Positions 34,732-44,270 of a stretch of DNA of 64,000 nucleotides are shown in pieces. This DNA is from Novosphingobium rosa NBRC 15208 (GTDB lineage Bacteria > Pseudomonadota > Alphaproteobacteria > Sphingomonadales > Sphingomonadaceae), in the NCBI RefSeq assembly GCF_001598555.1, contig NZ_BCZE01000003.1, positions 78,096-142,095 on the forward strand. The letters run 5' to 3'. The notes beneath the pieces were generated by a model. It was not told where the DNA came from, did no database searches, and worked only from the letters and a program-made list of their open reading frames with translations. Position 1 is the stretch's first letter, and every line of letters starts with the position of its first letter. The position numbers and the translations under genes were made by a program.

Positions 34732-36114
34732 TCAGGCCGCGCCGTCAGGGCCATGGATGGGAAAGCCCAGCCGGGCGACCACCCCGCCTTCGGGGCGGTT
34801 GGCCAGTTGCAGCACCGCGCCGAAACTGTTGGCCTGGGCCCGGGCGATGGTCAGGCCGATGCCGGTGCCGCCGGTGGAGCGTGAGCGGCTGGTCTCGCCG
34901 CGCACGAAGGGCTCGAACATTTCGGCGAGGCGTTCCTCGGGGATGCCGGGGCCGGAATCGGCGACGGCGATCTCCACCAGACCTTCGCGCCTGGCGCAGG
35001 TCACGCGTGCCTCGCCGCCATATTTGATGGCGTTGCTGATGAGGTTTTCCAGACAGCGGGTCAGCGCATCGGGCTTGATCCAGGCCGAAACGCTGCACTG
35101 GCTCGAAAGCGAGACCGGCGCGCCCATCTCGATATGATCCTCGACAAGGCTGGTGACCAGCGAGTCGATGTCGACCATCGACCATTCCTCGCGGTTCTCG
35201 CTGCTGCGGGCCAGATCGAGCCCGTCGCGCACCAGCGCCTGCATGGCCGCCAGATCGCCCACCAGCCGTTCCCGCAGGGGAGCGTCCTGCACATGCTCCA
35301 GCCGCAGGCGCAGGCGGGTGATCGGCGTCTGCAGGTCATGGGCGATGGCGGCAAGGATATGGGTGCGCTCACGGAAACCGTCGCGCACGCGCTGCTGCAT
35401 CAGGTTGAAGGTTTCCAGCGCGACGCGCACCTCGCCCGGGCCGGTGACGGGGATCGCCTCGGGATCGATGGAGAGCGAGAAACGCTGGGCCGCCCCGGTC
35501 AGGCGGCGCAGCGGCACGGTGGTGAGCCGCGCGGCCCAGAGCGAAACCAGCGCGCTGGCCAGCACGATCAGGAACAGATAGATCGGATCGAGCGAGCCAT
35601 TATGCGGGATCTCCAGAGCGAAGAGATCGATGGTGACCAGCCGGCGCACACCTCGCGCATCGGTGAAGCCCACCTGCCAGCAGACGATATCGAGCTTGCC
35701 CTTCACCCCCGCGATGCTGTTGCGGTTGACATAGGCGTCGCCGAAACACTTGTTGGTGATCCGCCTGACGGTGATGGCGGAACGCGGCCCCAGACTTTGC
35801 TCCAGCATATCGGCCAGCCGGGGATCGGCATCGCCCAGCACGGCATCGGGCATGGCATTGCGCACGCCGAAGAGTTCGCGCCGGTCGAGCTGGCCCTGCG
35901 TGGCCTGCGGATTGTGGACGAAACGGTCGGCGATGTCCGCCGTGCTGGCCACCACGCGTTCCAGCTGGAGATGCTGAAGCGCCAGAATGCGCAGATGATC
36001 GGCCACCACCAGCGAGGCGATCGAGGCGATGACGATGCCCAGCATCAGCAGCAGCGCGATCCGCCCGGCCAGAGACGCGGCGAAATCGCGGACCCGCCGC
36101 GGGAAACGCCTCAC
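34732..36114 (-). CDS. EnvZ-type sensor histidine kinase
   Basis: 460 residues. Membrane helices at about 18-38 and 176-195 enclose a periplasmic sensor of about 135 residues with two Cys (123 and 145) that may pair. Then HAMP, HisKA with His259 (AAIAHDLQTPITRLR), and HATPase with NLISNAIKYGG, DSGPGIP and GGTGIGLTIA. It follows the response regulator gene by 15 bp on the minus strand and diverges from the RND operon it probably controls. Confidence 0.92.
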   Translation of the reverse strand: MRRFPRRVRDFAASLAGRIALLLMLGIVIASIASLVVADHLRILALQHLQLERVVASTADIADRFVHNPQATQGQLDRRELFGVRNAMPDAVLGDADPRLADMLEQSLGPRSAITVRRITNKCFGDAYVNRNSIAGVKGKLDIVCWQVGFTDARGVRRLVTIDLFALEIPHNGSLDPIYLFLIVLASALVSLWAARLTTVPLRRLTGAAQRFSLSIDPEAIPVTGPGEVRVALETFNLMQQRVRDGFRERTHILAAIAHDLQTPITRLRLRLEHVQDAPLRERLVGDLAAMQALVRDGLDLARSSENREEWSMVDIDSLVTSLVEDHIEMGAPVSLSSQCSVSAWIKPDALTRCLENLISNAIKYGGEARVTCARREGLVEIAVADSGPGIPEERLAEMFEPFVRGETSRSRSTGGTGIGLTIARAQANSFGAVLQLANRPEGGVVARLGFPIHGPDGAA

Positions 36115-36129
36115 CGGCCCGGCCCGCGA

Positions 36130-36909
36130 TCACTCATAGGTGACATTGGCGGCCAGCACATAGCCTTCGCTGCGCACGGTGATGATCAGATCCACCCCGC
36201 CCGGCTCGGCGGCCAGCTTCTGGCGCAGGCGGCTGATCTGCAGATCGATGGACCGGTCGAAGGCCACGGTGGCCTTGCGCTCGGGCGAGAGCGCCTCGCG
36301 GCCCAGCACCTGATTGGGCGCCTCGATCATGCGCGAGAGCAGGCGGTATTCGGCGGAGGAGAGCATCACCAGCCGCCCGTCGCCCGTCACCAGACGGCGC
36401 AGCAGCAGATCCAGCTTCCACGGGCCGATCTGGGCGAAACGGGCGTTGCGCGGGCGGGCCAGAGCCTCGGCGCTGGTCTCGCTGCCGCCGATCCGGCGCA
36501 GCAGGTTGCGCACGCGGGCCAGCAGCTCGCGCGGTTCGAAGGGTTTGGTGAGATAATCGTCGGCGCCCAGCTCCAGGCCCAGCACGCGGTCGATGGCGCT
36601 GTCACGCGCGGTGACCATGATGATCGCATCGGCATAGCCGCGCGAACGCAGATCGCGGCACAGGTTCAGCCCGTCGCCATCGGGCAGGTTGAGATCGAGC
36701 ACCACCACATCGGCGGGCGCATCCTCCAGCGCGGCCAGCGTTTCCCCCACGCTGCCCGCGGCGCGCACGGTGAAATTCTCCCGCTCCAGCTGAGCGATGA
36801 TCAGCTCGCGAATATCGGGATCGTCATCCACCACAAGCACGCTGCCGCCAGAAGAGCTACTGGAAGCAGAGCTGCCCGAAGGGCTGAAAGAAGCGGAAGG
36901 CACAGTCAT
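36130..36909 (-). CDS. OmpR-family response regulator
   Basis: 259 residues. A Ser-rich start of about 20 residues, then a receiver with VVDDDP and Asp72 (VVLDLNLPDGDG) and a winged helix at the C-terminus (LSSAEYRLLSRMIEAPNQVLGREAL; RSIDLQISRLRQKL). It is the first gene of a two-gene system with the kinase at 34732. It is divergent from the efflux operon, and a four-fold 10-bp array lies between them. Confidence 0.92.
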   Translation of the reverse strand: MTVPSASFSPSGSSASSSSSGGSVLVVDDDPDIRELIIAQLERENFTVRAAGSVGETLAALEDAPADVVVLDLNLPDGDGLNLCRDLRSRGYADAIIMVTARDSAIDRVLGLELGADDYLTKPFEPRELLARVRNLLRRIGGSETSAEALARPRNARFAQIGPWKLDLLLRRLVTGDGRLVMLSSAEYRLLSRMIEAPNQVLGREALSPERKATVAFDRSIDLQISRLRQKLAAEPGGVDLIITVRSEGYVLAANVTYE

Positions 36910-36965
36910 CGCCTTGCGGCCTTATCGCCTGCGCACAGCCTTGTCCAACCGGGGCAGACCTTGCC

Positions 36966-36999
36966 TACAGACTGATACAAAGCCCTACGTTCGTCTACG
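36966..36999. promoter_or_regulatory. Four TAC repeats at 10-bp spacing, likely OmpR-type operator
   Basis: TACA at 36966 and 36976, TACG at 36986 and 36996, each preceded by C or A. Exact 10-bp spacing over four units puts them on one face of the DNA, as for tandem OmpR/PhoB dimers. The array lies 57 bp before the two-component genes and about 75 bp before the efflux operon. Confidence 0.65.
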
Positions 37000-37074
37000 C
37001 AGCGACAAGCGGGAGGACAAATTTTTACCGAAAAACTTGTGGCGTGTTGCAGCGCAAAAGAGCATTTGACCGGC

Positions 37075-38214
37075 ATGCGTCATTTTGCCCCCCGCCCCCT
37101 CGCCCTGATGCCCGCACCTCTGGCTCTTGCGGCCGCGCTGGCTGCCTGTTCCGGCCAGAAAGCGCCCCCCACGCCGCCCCCCACCGATGTCGGCACTGTC
37201 GTGCTGCAGGGCACGCAGGCCGCGCTCAGCACCGAGCTGACCGGGCGCATCACCGCCACCAACACCTCCGACGTGCGCCCGCAGGTCGATGGCATCATCC
37301 GCCAGCGCCTGTTCAAGGAAGGCAGCGACGTGAAGGCCGGTCAGGCGCTCTATCTGATCGATCCGCGCAGCTACAAGGCCTCGCGCGATCAGATCGCCGC
37401 GCAGATCGAAAGCGCGAAGGCCACGCTGATCACCAATCAGAACAAGGTCGACCGCTACCGCAAGCTGAGCGACACGCAGGCCGTCAGCCGGCAGGACATC
37501 GACGACGCCACCGCCGCGGCGGGCACCGCGCGCGCCAGCCTGCATCAGTATGAGGCCAATCTGCGCGCCGCCGATCTCAATCTGGAATACACCAAGGTGC
37601 TGGCGCCGATTTCGGGCCGCATCGGGCGTTCGGCCTATACGGTGGGCGCGCTGGTCTCCGCCGCGCAGACCACGGCGCTGGCCACCATCCAGCAGCTCGA
37701 TCCGATCTATGTCGACATCACCCAGTCCAGCGCCCAGCTGCTGGCGCTGCGCAAGCAGCTGGCCAATGGCAGCGTGCTGCCCGCCAGCGCCACGGTTCAC
37801 CTGAAGCTGGAAGACGGCAGCGACTATCCGCAGACCGGCACCATCGAATTCAGCGAAGTAACCGTGGATGAAAACGCCGGCACGGTGGTGCTGCGCGCCC
37901 GCATCCCCAATCCGCAGCGCATCCTGCTGCCCGGCATGTTCGTGCGCATCGAAACGCCGCAGGGCGTGGTGCCCAACGCCGTGCTGGCCCCCCAGCAGGG
38001 CGTGATGCGTGACGCCAAGGGCGATCCCTATGCGCTGGTGGTCGATGCGCAGAACAAGGTCGAGCAGCGCAAGATCAAGCCGGTCAAGGCCGTGGGCAAC
38101 ATGTGGGTGGTTTCCGAAGGGCTCAAGCCCGGCGACCATCTCATCGTGCAGGGCACCGACAAGGCCCTGCCCGGCGCCACGGTGAAACAGACTCTCGTGA
38201 AGATCGGGAGCTGA
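37075..38214 (+). CDS. RND efflux periplasmic adaptor (lipoprotein)
   Basis: 379 residues from ATG 37075. Lipobox LAACSG, then the membrane-fusion protein pattern: hairpin and lipoyl halves (VRPQVDGIIRQRLFKEGSDVKAGQALYLID; LAPISGRIGRSAYTVGALV), beta-barrel and membrane-proximal domain. AcrA/MexA-like. It links the inner-membrane pump to the outer-membrane channel encoded next. The gene is four bases from the permease gene. Confidence 0.92.
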   Translation: MRHFAPRPLALMPAPLALAAALAACSGQKAPPTPPPTDVGTVVLQGTQAALSTELTGRITATNTSDVRPQVDGIIRQRLFKEGSDVKAGQALYLIDPRSYKASRDQIAAQIESAKATLITNQNKVDRYRKLSDTQAVSRQDIDDATAAAGTARASLHQYEANLRAADLNLEYTKVLAPISGRIGRSAYTVGALVSAAQTTALATIQQLDPIYVDITQSSAQLLALRKQLANGSVLPASATVHLKLEDGSDYPQTGTIEFSEVTVDENAGTVVLRARIPNPQRILLPGMFVRIETPQGVVPNAVLAPQQGVMRDAKGDPYALVVDAQNKVEQRKIKPVKAVGNMWVVSEGLKPGDHLIVQGTDKALPGATVKQTLVKIGS

Positions 38215-38218
38215 TCCC

Positions 38219-41200
38219 ATGAGTATCAGCCGTTTCTTCATCGACAGGCCGATCTTCGCCTGGGTGGTGGCGATCGCCATCATGCTGGCAGGCACCGGCG
38301 CGATCATGTCGCTTCCCATCGAGCAATACCCTGACGTTTCCCCGCCCGAGATCGCCATCACCGCGACCTATCCGGGCGCCTCGGCCGAGACGCTGGAATC
38401 CAGCGTCACCCAGATCATCGAACAGCAGCTGACCGGCATCGACAATCTGCTGTATTTCTCCTCCACCTCCTCGGCCTCCGGCACGGCGACGATCACCGTC
38501 ACCTTCGCCAAGGGCACCAACCCGGATACGGCGCAGGTGCAGGTGCAGAACAAGGTGCAGCAGGCCACATCGCGCCTGCCCACCGAGGTGCAGACGCGCG
38601 GCGTCACCGTCACCAAGGCCGCGGCCGACTTCCTGATGGTCGTCGCGATCTATGACGAGAGCAACCGCGCCACCTCCTACGATCTCGGCGACTATATGCT
38701 CAGCCATATCAACGACGAGATCGGCCGCGTGAACGGCGTGGGGCAGACCCAGGTCTTCGGCGCGCAATATGCCATGCGCGTCTGGCTGGACCCGACCAAG
38801 CTGGCCGCGCGCAAGCTGATGCCCTCCGACGTGACCAGCGCGATCAGCGCCCAGAACATTGAAATGTCGGCTGGCCAGCTGGGCCAGCAGCCTGCGGTCA
38901 AGGGTCAGGCGATCAACGCCGTGGTCAAGGCCAAATCGCGCCTGCAGACGCCCGAGCAGTTCCGCAACATCGTGGTCAAGACGCTGACCGACGGTTCGGT
39001 GGTGCGCCTCTCCGACGTGGCCCGCGCCGAGCTTGGGCCTGAGGATTACGGCTTCACCGCCCGCCTCAACGGCCACCCCGCCTCGGGCCTTGCCGTGCAG
39101 CTGGCCGCCGGGGCCGACGCCATCAAGACCGCCGCCGCCGTGCGCGCCAAGGTGGAGCAGCTCTCCAAGGGCATGCCGTCGGGCTATACGATCGCCTATC
39201 CGGTCGACAGCACGACCTTCGTGAAGACCTCGATTCACGAGGTGATCGATACGCTGGTCATCGCCATCCTGCTGGTGGTGGTGGTGATGTATCTCTTCCT
39301 GCAGAGCTGGCGCGCCACGCTGGTGCCCGCCATCGCGGTGCCGGTGGTGCTGCTGGGCACCTTCGGCGTGCTGGCGCTGTTCGGCTATTCGGTCAACACG
39401 CTGACGATGTTCGGCATGGTGCTGGCCATCGGCCTGCTGGTGGACGATGCCATCGTCGTCGTCGAAAACGTCGAGCGCCTGATGACCGAAAAGGGCATGA
39501 ATCCGCGCGAGGCGACCATCGAGTCGATGGACGAGATCAGTTCGGCGCTGGTCGGCATCGCGCTGGTGCTGTCCGCCGTGCTGCTGCCGATGGCCTTCTT
39601 CGGCGGCTCGACGGGCGTGATCTATCGCCAGTTCTCGGTGACCATCGTTTCGGCGATGATGCTCTCGGTTGTCGTGGCGCTGGTGCTGTCGCCCGCGCTC
39701 TGCGCCACCATGCTCAAGGCGGGCGATCACGATCCGCTGCATCGCACCGGCTTCTTCGGCAAGTTCAACCGCTGGCTGGACCGGCAGACCACCGCCTATC
39801 TGGGCAAGGTGGAGGGCGTGATCGCCCGCCGCGCCCTGCATCTGGGCGTGTTCGCCGCGATTGTGGTGGTGATGGCGCTGCTCTTCACGCGCCTGCCCAC
39901 CGGCTTCCTGCCCGATGAGGATCAGGGCATGGCCATGGTCATGTTCCAGCTGCCCTCGGGCGCCACGGACGAGCGCGCGCAGAAGGTCGGCGACCAGATC
40001 CAGGCCTTCTACATGGGCGAGGAGAAGAAGAACGTCGCTCAGGCGATGGTCGTCAACGGCTTCAGCTTCAACGGCCAGGGCCAGAATGCGGGCATGGGCT
40101 TCGTCGCCCTCGCCCCCTTCGACGAGCGCACCAGCAGCAAGGACTCCGTCACCGCGATCAACAAGCGCGCGATGATGCAGTTCAGCAAGGTGCGCGACGC
40201 CATCGTCTTCCCGCTGGCGCCGCCCGCCATTCGCGGCCTTGGCCAGTCGAGCGGCTTCACCTTCCAGCTGCTCAACACCGCCAACCTCGATCGCGCCACC
40301 TTCGAGGGCCTGCGCGACAAGCTGATCGCGGAAGCCAACAAGGATCCCAAGCTGACTCAGGTGCGCGCCGCCACGCTGGCCGATGCGCCCCAGCTGCGCA
40401 TCGAGATCGACGAGGCGAAGCTGGCCGTGCTGGGCCTGACCCAGGCGGACGTCAACGATGTGCTGACCACCGCCTGGGGCAGCAGTTACGTCAATGACTT
40501 CGTGGACCGTGGCCGTGTGAAGCGCGTCTTCGTGCAGGGCGACGCCGCCTCGCGCATGCTGCCGCAGGACATCGACCAATGGTATGTCCGCAGCAGCACC
40601 AACGGCAACATGGTGCCCTTCTCGGCCTTTGCGACCACCCATTGGGAAAATGGCCCGAACATCGTCTCGCGCTTCAACGGCCAGCAGGCCTATGAGATCG
40701 ACGGCAGTGCCGGCCCTGGCGTCAGTTCGGGTGACGCCATGAAGGAAATCGTCGCGCTTCAGCAGAAGATCGCGCCGAACCTGACCTATGCCTGGGCCTC
40801 GCTGTCCTATCAGCAGAACCAGTCCTCGGGTCAGGCGCCTTACCTCTATGCGCTTTCGGTGCTGGTGGTGTTCCTGTGCCTTGCCGCGCTCTATGAAAGC
40901 TGGTCGGTGCCGCTGGCCGTGCTGATGGTGCTGCCGCTGGGGATCATCGGCGCGGTGCTGTCCGTCACGGTGCGCGGGCTTCAGAACGACATCTATTTTC
41001 AGGTCGGTCTGCTCACCACCATCGGTCTGGCGGCCAAGAACGCGATCCTGATCGTGGAGTTCGCCGAAGCGGCCCGCCGTGAAGGGCAGGACATGCTGCA
41101 TGCCGTGCTGGAAGCGGCCAAGCTGCGCCTGCGCCCGATCCTGATGACCTCGATCGCCTTCATCGCGGGCGTCTTCCCGCTGGTGATCGCCAGCGGCGTG

Positions 41201-41353
41201 GGCGCCGCCAGCCGGGTCGAGATCGGCACGGCGGTGGCGGGCGGCATGCTCACCGCCACGGTGCTGGCCATCTTCTACGTCCCCCTGTTCTTCATGGTGA
41301 TCGGCAAGCTGTTCCACCGCGCCGATGACGAAAATCCGAGCGAGACCGCATGA
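38219..41353 (+). CDS. RND efflux permease, HAE1 (AcrB-like)
   Basis: 1044 residues with GGGAG 8 nt upstream. Starts with SISRFFIDRPIFAWVVAIAIML and has the proton relay Asp pair in GLLVDDAIVVVENVE, GxxxG helices and the drug-pocket repeats of AcrB-type pumps. It exports hydrophobic and amphipathic compounds powered by protons. The gene overlaps the outer-membrane factor gene by four bases (ATGA at 41350). Substrates are not predictable. Confidence 0.95.
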   Translation: MSISRFFIDRPIFAWVVAIAIMLAGTGAIMSLPIEQYPDVSPPEIAITATYPGASAETLESSVTQIIEQQLTGIDNLLYFSSTSSASGTATITVTFAKGTNPDTAQVQVQNKVQQATSRLPTEVQTRGVTVTKAAADFLMVVAIYDESNRATSYDLGDYMLSHINDEIGRVNGVGQTQVFGAQYAMRVWLDPTKLAARKLMPSDVTSAISAQNIEMSAGQLGQQPAVKGQAINAVVKAKSRLQTPEQFRNIVVKTLTDGSVVRLSDVARAELGPEDYGFTARLNGHPASGLAVQLAAGADAIKTAAAVRAKVEQLSKGMPSGYTIAYPVDSTTFVKTSIHEVIDTLVIAILLVVVVMYLFLQSWRATLVPAIAVPVVLLGTFGVLALFGYSVNTLTMFGMVLAIGLLVDDAIVVVENVERLMTEKGMNPREATIESMDEISSALVGIALVLSAVLLPMAFFGGSTGVIYRQFSVTIVSAMMLSVVVALVLSPALCATMLKAGDHDPLHRTGFFGKFNRWLDRQTTAYLGKVEGVIARRALHLGVFAAIVVVMALLFTRLPTGFLPDEDQGMAMVMFQLPSGATDERAQKVGDQIQAFYMGEEKKNVAQAMVVNGFSFNGQGQNAGMGFVALAPFDERTSSKDSVTAINKRAMMQFSKVRDAIVFPLAPPAIRGLGQSSGFTFQLLNTANLDRATFEGLRDKLIAEANKDPKLTQVRAATLADAPQLRIEIDEAKLAVLGLTQADVNDVLTTAWGSSYVNDFVDRGRVKRVFVQGDAASRMLPQDIDQWYVRSSTNGNMVPFSAFATTHWENGPNIVSRFNGQQAYEIDGSAGPGVSSGDAMKEIVALQQKIAPNLTYAWASLSYQQNQSSGQAPYLYALSVLVVFLCLAALYESWSVPLAVLMVLPLGIIGAVLSVTVRGLQNDIYFQVGLLTTIGLAAKNAILIVEFAEAARREGQDMLHAVLEAAKLRLRPILMTSIAFIAGVFPLVIASGVGAASRVEIGTAVAGGMLTATVLAIFYVPLFFMVIGKLFHRADDENPSETA

Positions 41354-42780
41354 TGCGCGCTTCCCAGATGAGAGGCTCCGCCTCAACCAACATGAGAGGC
41401 CTTGGCTTCTCCCTGTCGCTGGCTGCCTTGCTGCTTTCGGGCTGCAACATGGCCCCCAAATATGTCCGCCCGACCACCCCGGTGGCCGAGCAATGGCCGA
41501 CCGGCGCGGCCTATCCCGCGCCCGACCAGAGCGGGGCCAGGGCAGGCCTCACCTGGCAGCAGCTGATCGCCAATCCCAAGCTGCAGCAGGTCATCACCCA
41601 GATGCTGGCCAACAACCGCGACCTGCGCGCCGCGGTGGCCAATGTGGTGGCGGCGCGCGCCACCTACCGCGCCGACCGTGCGGGGATTTTCCCCACGATC
41701 AACGCCAATGCGGCGGGCAGCCGCACCGGCGGCAGCGGCGCGGCCAACTCCATCGGCGGCTACAATGCGGTCAATCTGGGCATCTCCTCCTTCGAGATCG
41801 ACCTGTGGGGCCGGTTGCGCAATCAGGCCAGCGCCGGGTTCGAGAGCTATCTCTCCACCCAGTCGGGCATGCGCTCGACCAAGCTCAGTCTGGTGCAGGA
41901 AACGGCGCTGGCCTATGTCACGCTGGCCTCGGACGAGGATCTGCTCCAGATCGCCAAGGACACCGCCGCCAGCGCGAAGCGCAGTCTGGATCTGACACAA
42001 TCGCTGCTGGACGCGGGCCTTGGCAATGCGCCGGACGTGGAAAGCGCCAAGACCGTGCTGGCCACCGCGCAATCCGATATGGCCAGCGCCACCACGCAGG
42101 TGGCGCAGGACCGCAATGCGCTCGATCTGCTGGTGGGCGCTCATATCGATGAGGCGCTGCTGCCGACATCGCTGAGCGACATTGACGGCACCATCACGCT
42201 GGTGCCCGCTGGCCTCTCCTCCACCGTTCTGCTGCAACGCCCGGACGTGGTGGAGGCCGAGCATACGCTTAAAGGTGCCAATTACAGCATCGGCGCGGCC
42301 CGCGCGGCCTTCTTCCCCACGATCAGCCTGACGGCGACGGGCGGCTTTGCCAGCACGGCTCTGTCCAACCTGTTCAACTCGGGCTCGAAGGGGTGGACCG
42401 TCTCGCCCACCGCCTCGCTGCCGTTGATCGGCGGCACGCGCTTTGCCGATCTGGACAAGGCCAAGGCCACGCGCGACGCCAATGCCGCCCAGTATGAAAA
42501 GGCCGTGCAAACCGCGTTCCGCGATGTGTCCGATGCGCTGGCCCGGCGCGGCACCATCGACGATCAGCGCGCGGCGCAAGGCCGTCTGGTCGGCGCCGCG
42601 CAAAAGAGCCTGACGCTGTCGGATGCACAATATCAGGCTGGCACCGCCGCCTATATCAATGTGCTGACCGCGCAACGCACGCTCTATTCGGCGCGCCAGA
42701 CGCAGGTGGCGGCCACGCTGGCGGATCTGTCGAACCGCCTGTCGCTCTACACCGCCATCGGTGCTGACGACACGCTGTAA
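41350..42780 (+). CDS. RND efflux outer-membrane lipoprotein, NodT family
   Basis: 476 residues if started at 41350; an ATG at 41392 gives a cleaner signal. Lipobox LLSGCNMAPKY, then two TolC-type helical repeats with AYVTLASDEDLLQIA and RPDVVEAEHTLKGAN. Forms the trimeric outer-membrane duct of this pump. It ends against the shared terminator at 42800. Confidence 0.93.
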   Translation: MMRASQMRGSASTNMRGLGFSLSLAALLLSGCNMAPKYVRPTTPVAEQWPTGAAYPAPDQSGARAGLTWQQLIANPKLQQVITQMLANNRDLRAAVANVVAARATYRADRAGIFPTINANAAGSRTGGSGAANSIGGYNAVNLGISSFEIDLWGRLRNQASAGFESYLSTQSGMRSTKLSLVQETALAYVTLASDEDLLQIAKDTAASAKRSLDLTQSLLDAGLGNAPDVESAKTVLATAQSDMASATTQVAQDRNALDLLVGAHIDEALLPTSLSDIDGTITLVPAGLSSTVLLQRPDVVEAEHTLKGANYSIGAARAAFFPTISLTATGGFASTALSNLFNSGSKGWTVSPTASLPLIGGTRFADLDKAKATRDANAAQYEKAVQTAFRDVSDALARRGTIDDQRAAQGRLVGAAQKSLTLSDAQYQAGTAAYINVLTAQRTLYSARQTQVAATLADLSNRLSLYTAIGADDTL

Positions 42781-42799
42781 ACGGGCGGCAACAGCGCAC

Positions 42800-42837
42800 A
42801 AAAAAAGGGGCGGAAGGTCAGACCTTCCGCCCCTTTT
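42800..42837. terminator. Bidirectional terminator between the two efflux operons
   Basis: Perfect 13-bp arms GGGGCGGAAGGTC/GACCTTCCGCCCC around one A, with an A run to the left and TTTT to the right. It would stop transcripts from both sides in the 76-bp gap. Confidence 0.9.
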
Positions 42838-42856
42838 GCGTTGAGGTTGGAAAATC

Positions 42857-44260
42857 TCAGCTCCAGCCGCCAGCCAGCGCACGGAACACATCGACTTGAG
42901 CAAAGGCCGCATCGCGCCGCGCCGCCACCAGATCGGACTGCGCCTGCGCCAGCGTGCGCTGCGCATCCAGCACGGTCAGGAAGTCGATCCGCCCTTCCCG
43001 CTGCCGCGCCAGACTGATGCGCGCGGCCCGCGCAGCCTCATCCTGAGCGCGGGCCAGCGTATCGGTGCGCTCCTGAGCATGGGCATAGGTGGAGAGCGCC
43101 CGCTCGGTTTCCTCAAGCGCGGTCAGCACCGTGCCGTCGAACGTCGCCAGCGAGGCCTTGCTGTCGGCCTTGGCGGCGGCGATCTTGGCGCGGGTGGCCG
43201 CGATGTTGGGGAAGTTCCAGCTGATCAGCGGCCCGATGGACCAGCGCGAGGATTCCGATCCCAGCACATCCATGCCGGTAAAGGCCGAGGAGCCCACCGA
43301 TCCGCCCAAAGTGATGCGCGGATAGAGGTCCGCCGTCGCCACGCCGATGCGCGCGGTGTCGGCAGCCAGACGGCGCTCGGCAGCACGGACATCGGGGCGG
43401 CGGGCCAGCAGCGCCGCGCCATCGCCCACCGGAATGGGCTTGGCGGGATGCGGCGTGACCACCTGAGCGGTGACATCGGCGGGCAGATCCTGAGGCGCGC
43501 GGCCCGTCAGCGTGGCCAGCCGCAGCAGGGCCGATTTGCGATCGGCCTCAAGCTGCGGAATGATGGCGGCCTGCTGATCGCGCAGCGTCTGGAACCGGAT
43601 CAGGTCGAGCCGGTCGGACCGGCCCACATCGACACGCGCCCCGGTGATGCGGATCGACTGGTCGAGCAGCGTCACCGTCTCCTGCGCCACCTTCAGCCTT
43701 TCGGCGCTGGTGGTGACATCGAGATAGGCGCGCACCGTGTCCGAAATCACCGCGAGGCGCACCGCATCGGCATCGGCCTCCACGGCCTGCCAGTCGCCAT
43801 GGGCCGCTTCGACCCCGCGCCGCACGCGGCCGAACAGATCGACCTCATAGGAGAGCGAGAGCCCGCCATCATAATACCACGCCTCACGCTGCTGGTTGGC
43901 AGAGTTCAGCTGGGCGGCGGAAAAGCGCTCACGGGTGGCCGAAGCGTCCAGCGTGGTGCTGGGCAGGCGCGCGGATTTGGCGTTGCGCAGCAGGGCGCGG
44001 GCGCGTTCCACACGGGCCGCCGCCACGCGGATGTCGGTGTTGGCCTTGAGGGCGTCGTCCACCATCCGGTCGAGCAGCGGATCATTGTAGAGGCTCCACC
44101 AGTGATCGACGGCGGCGTCCTGGGTGAAGGCCGGGCTCGCCGCCCCCGTGAAGGGAGCGGCAGCCACGGGGGCGGTTTTCGGGGCCTTGTAATCGGGCCC
44201 CACGGCGCAGGCGGCCAGCAGGCTGGTGGTCGCCAGCAGAAGGATCATCCTGATCTTCAT
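42857..44260 (-). CDS. RND efflux outer-membrane lipoprotein, NodT family
   Basis: 467 residues from ATG 44260, supported by AAGGAAAG upstream. Lipobox LLAACAVGPDYK and TolC-type helices with RPDVRAAERRLAADTARIG. It is the last gene of the TetR-controlled pump operon, 10 bp after the permease gene. It is similar in design to the convergent homologue at 41350 but differs in detail. Confidence 0.93.
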   Translation of the reverse strand: MKIRMILLLATTSLLAACAVGPDYKAPKTAPVAAAPFTGAASPAFTQDAAVDHWWSLYNDPLLDRMVDDALKANTDIRVAAARVERARALLRNAKSARLPSTTLDASATRERFSAAQLNSANQQREAWYYDGGLSLSYEVDLFGRVRRGVEAAHGDWQAVEADADAVRLAVISDTVRAYLDVTTSAERLKVAQETVTLLDQSIRITGARVDVGRSDRLDLIRFQTLRDQQAAIIPQLEADRKSALLRLATLTGRAPQDLPADVTAQVVTPHPAKPIPVGDGAALLARRPDVRAAERRLAADTARIGVATADLYPRITLGGSVGSSAFTGMDVLGSESSRWSIGPLISWNFPNIAATRAKIAAAKADSKASLATFDGTVLTALEETERALSTYAHAQERTDTLARAQDEAARAARISLARQREGRIDFLTVLDAQRTLAQAQSDLVAARRDAAFAQVDVFRALAGGWS

Positions 44261-44270
44261 GGGTCTTTCC

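Noticed and set aside
38141..41386. 1081-codon open frame opposite the first RND permease
   Set aside because: Product is His/Arg/Gly-rich with no domain; it is the antisense of a strongly recognised permease in high-GC DNA.
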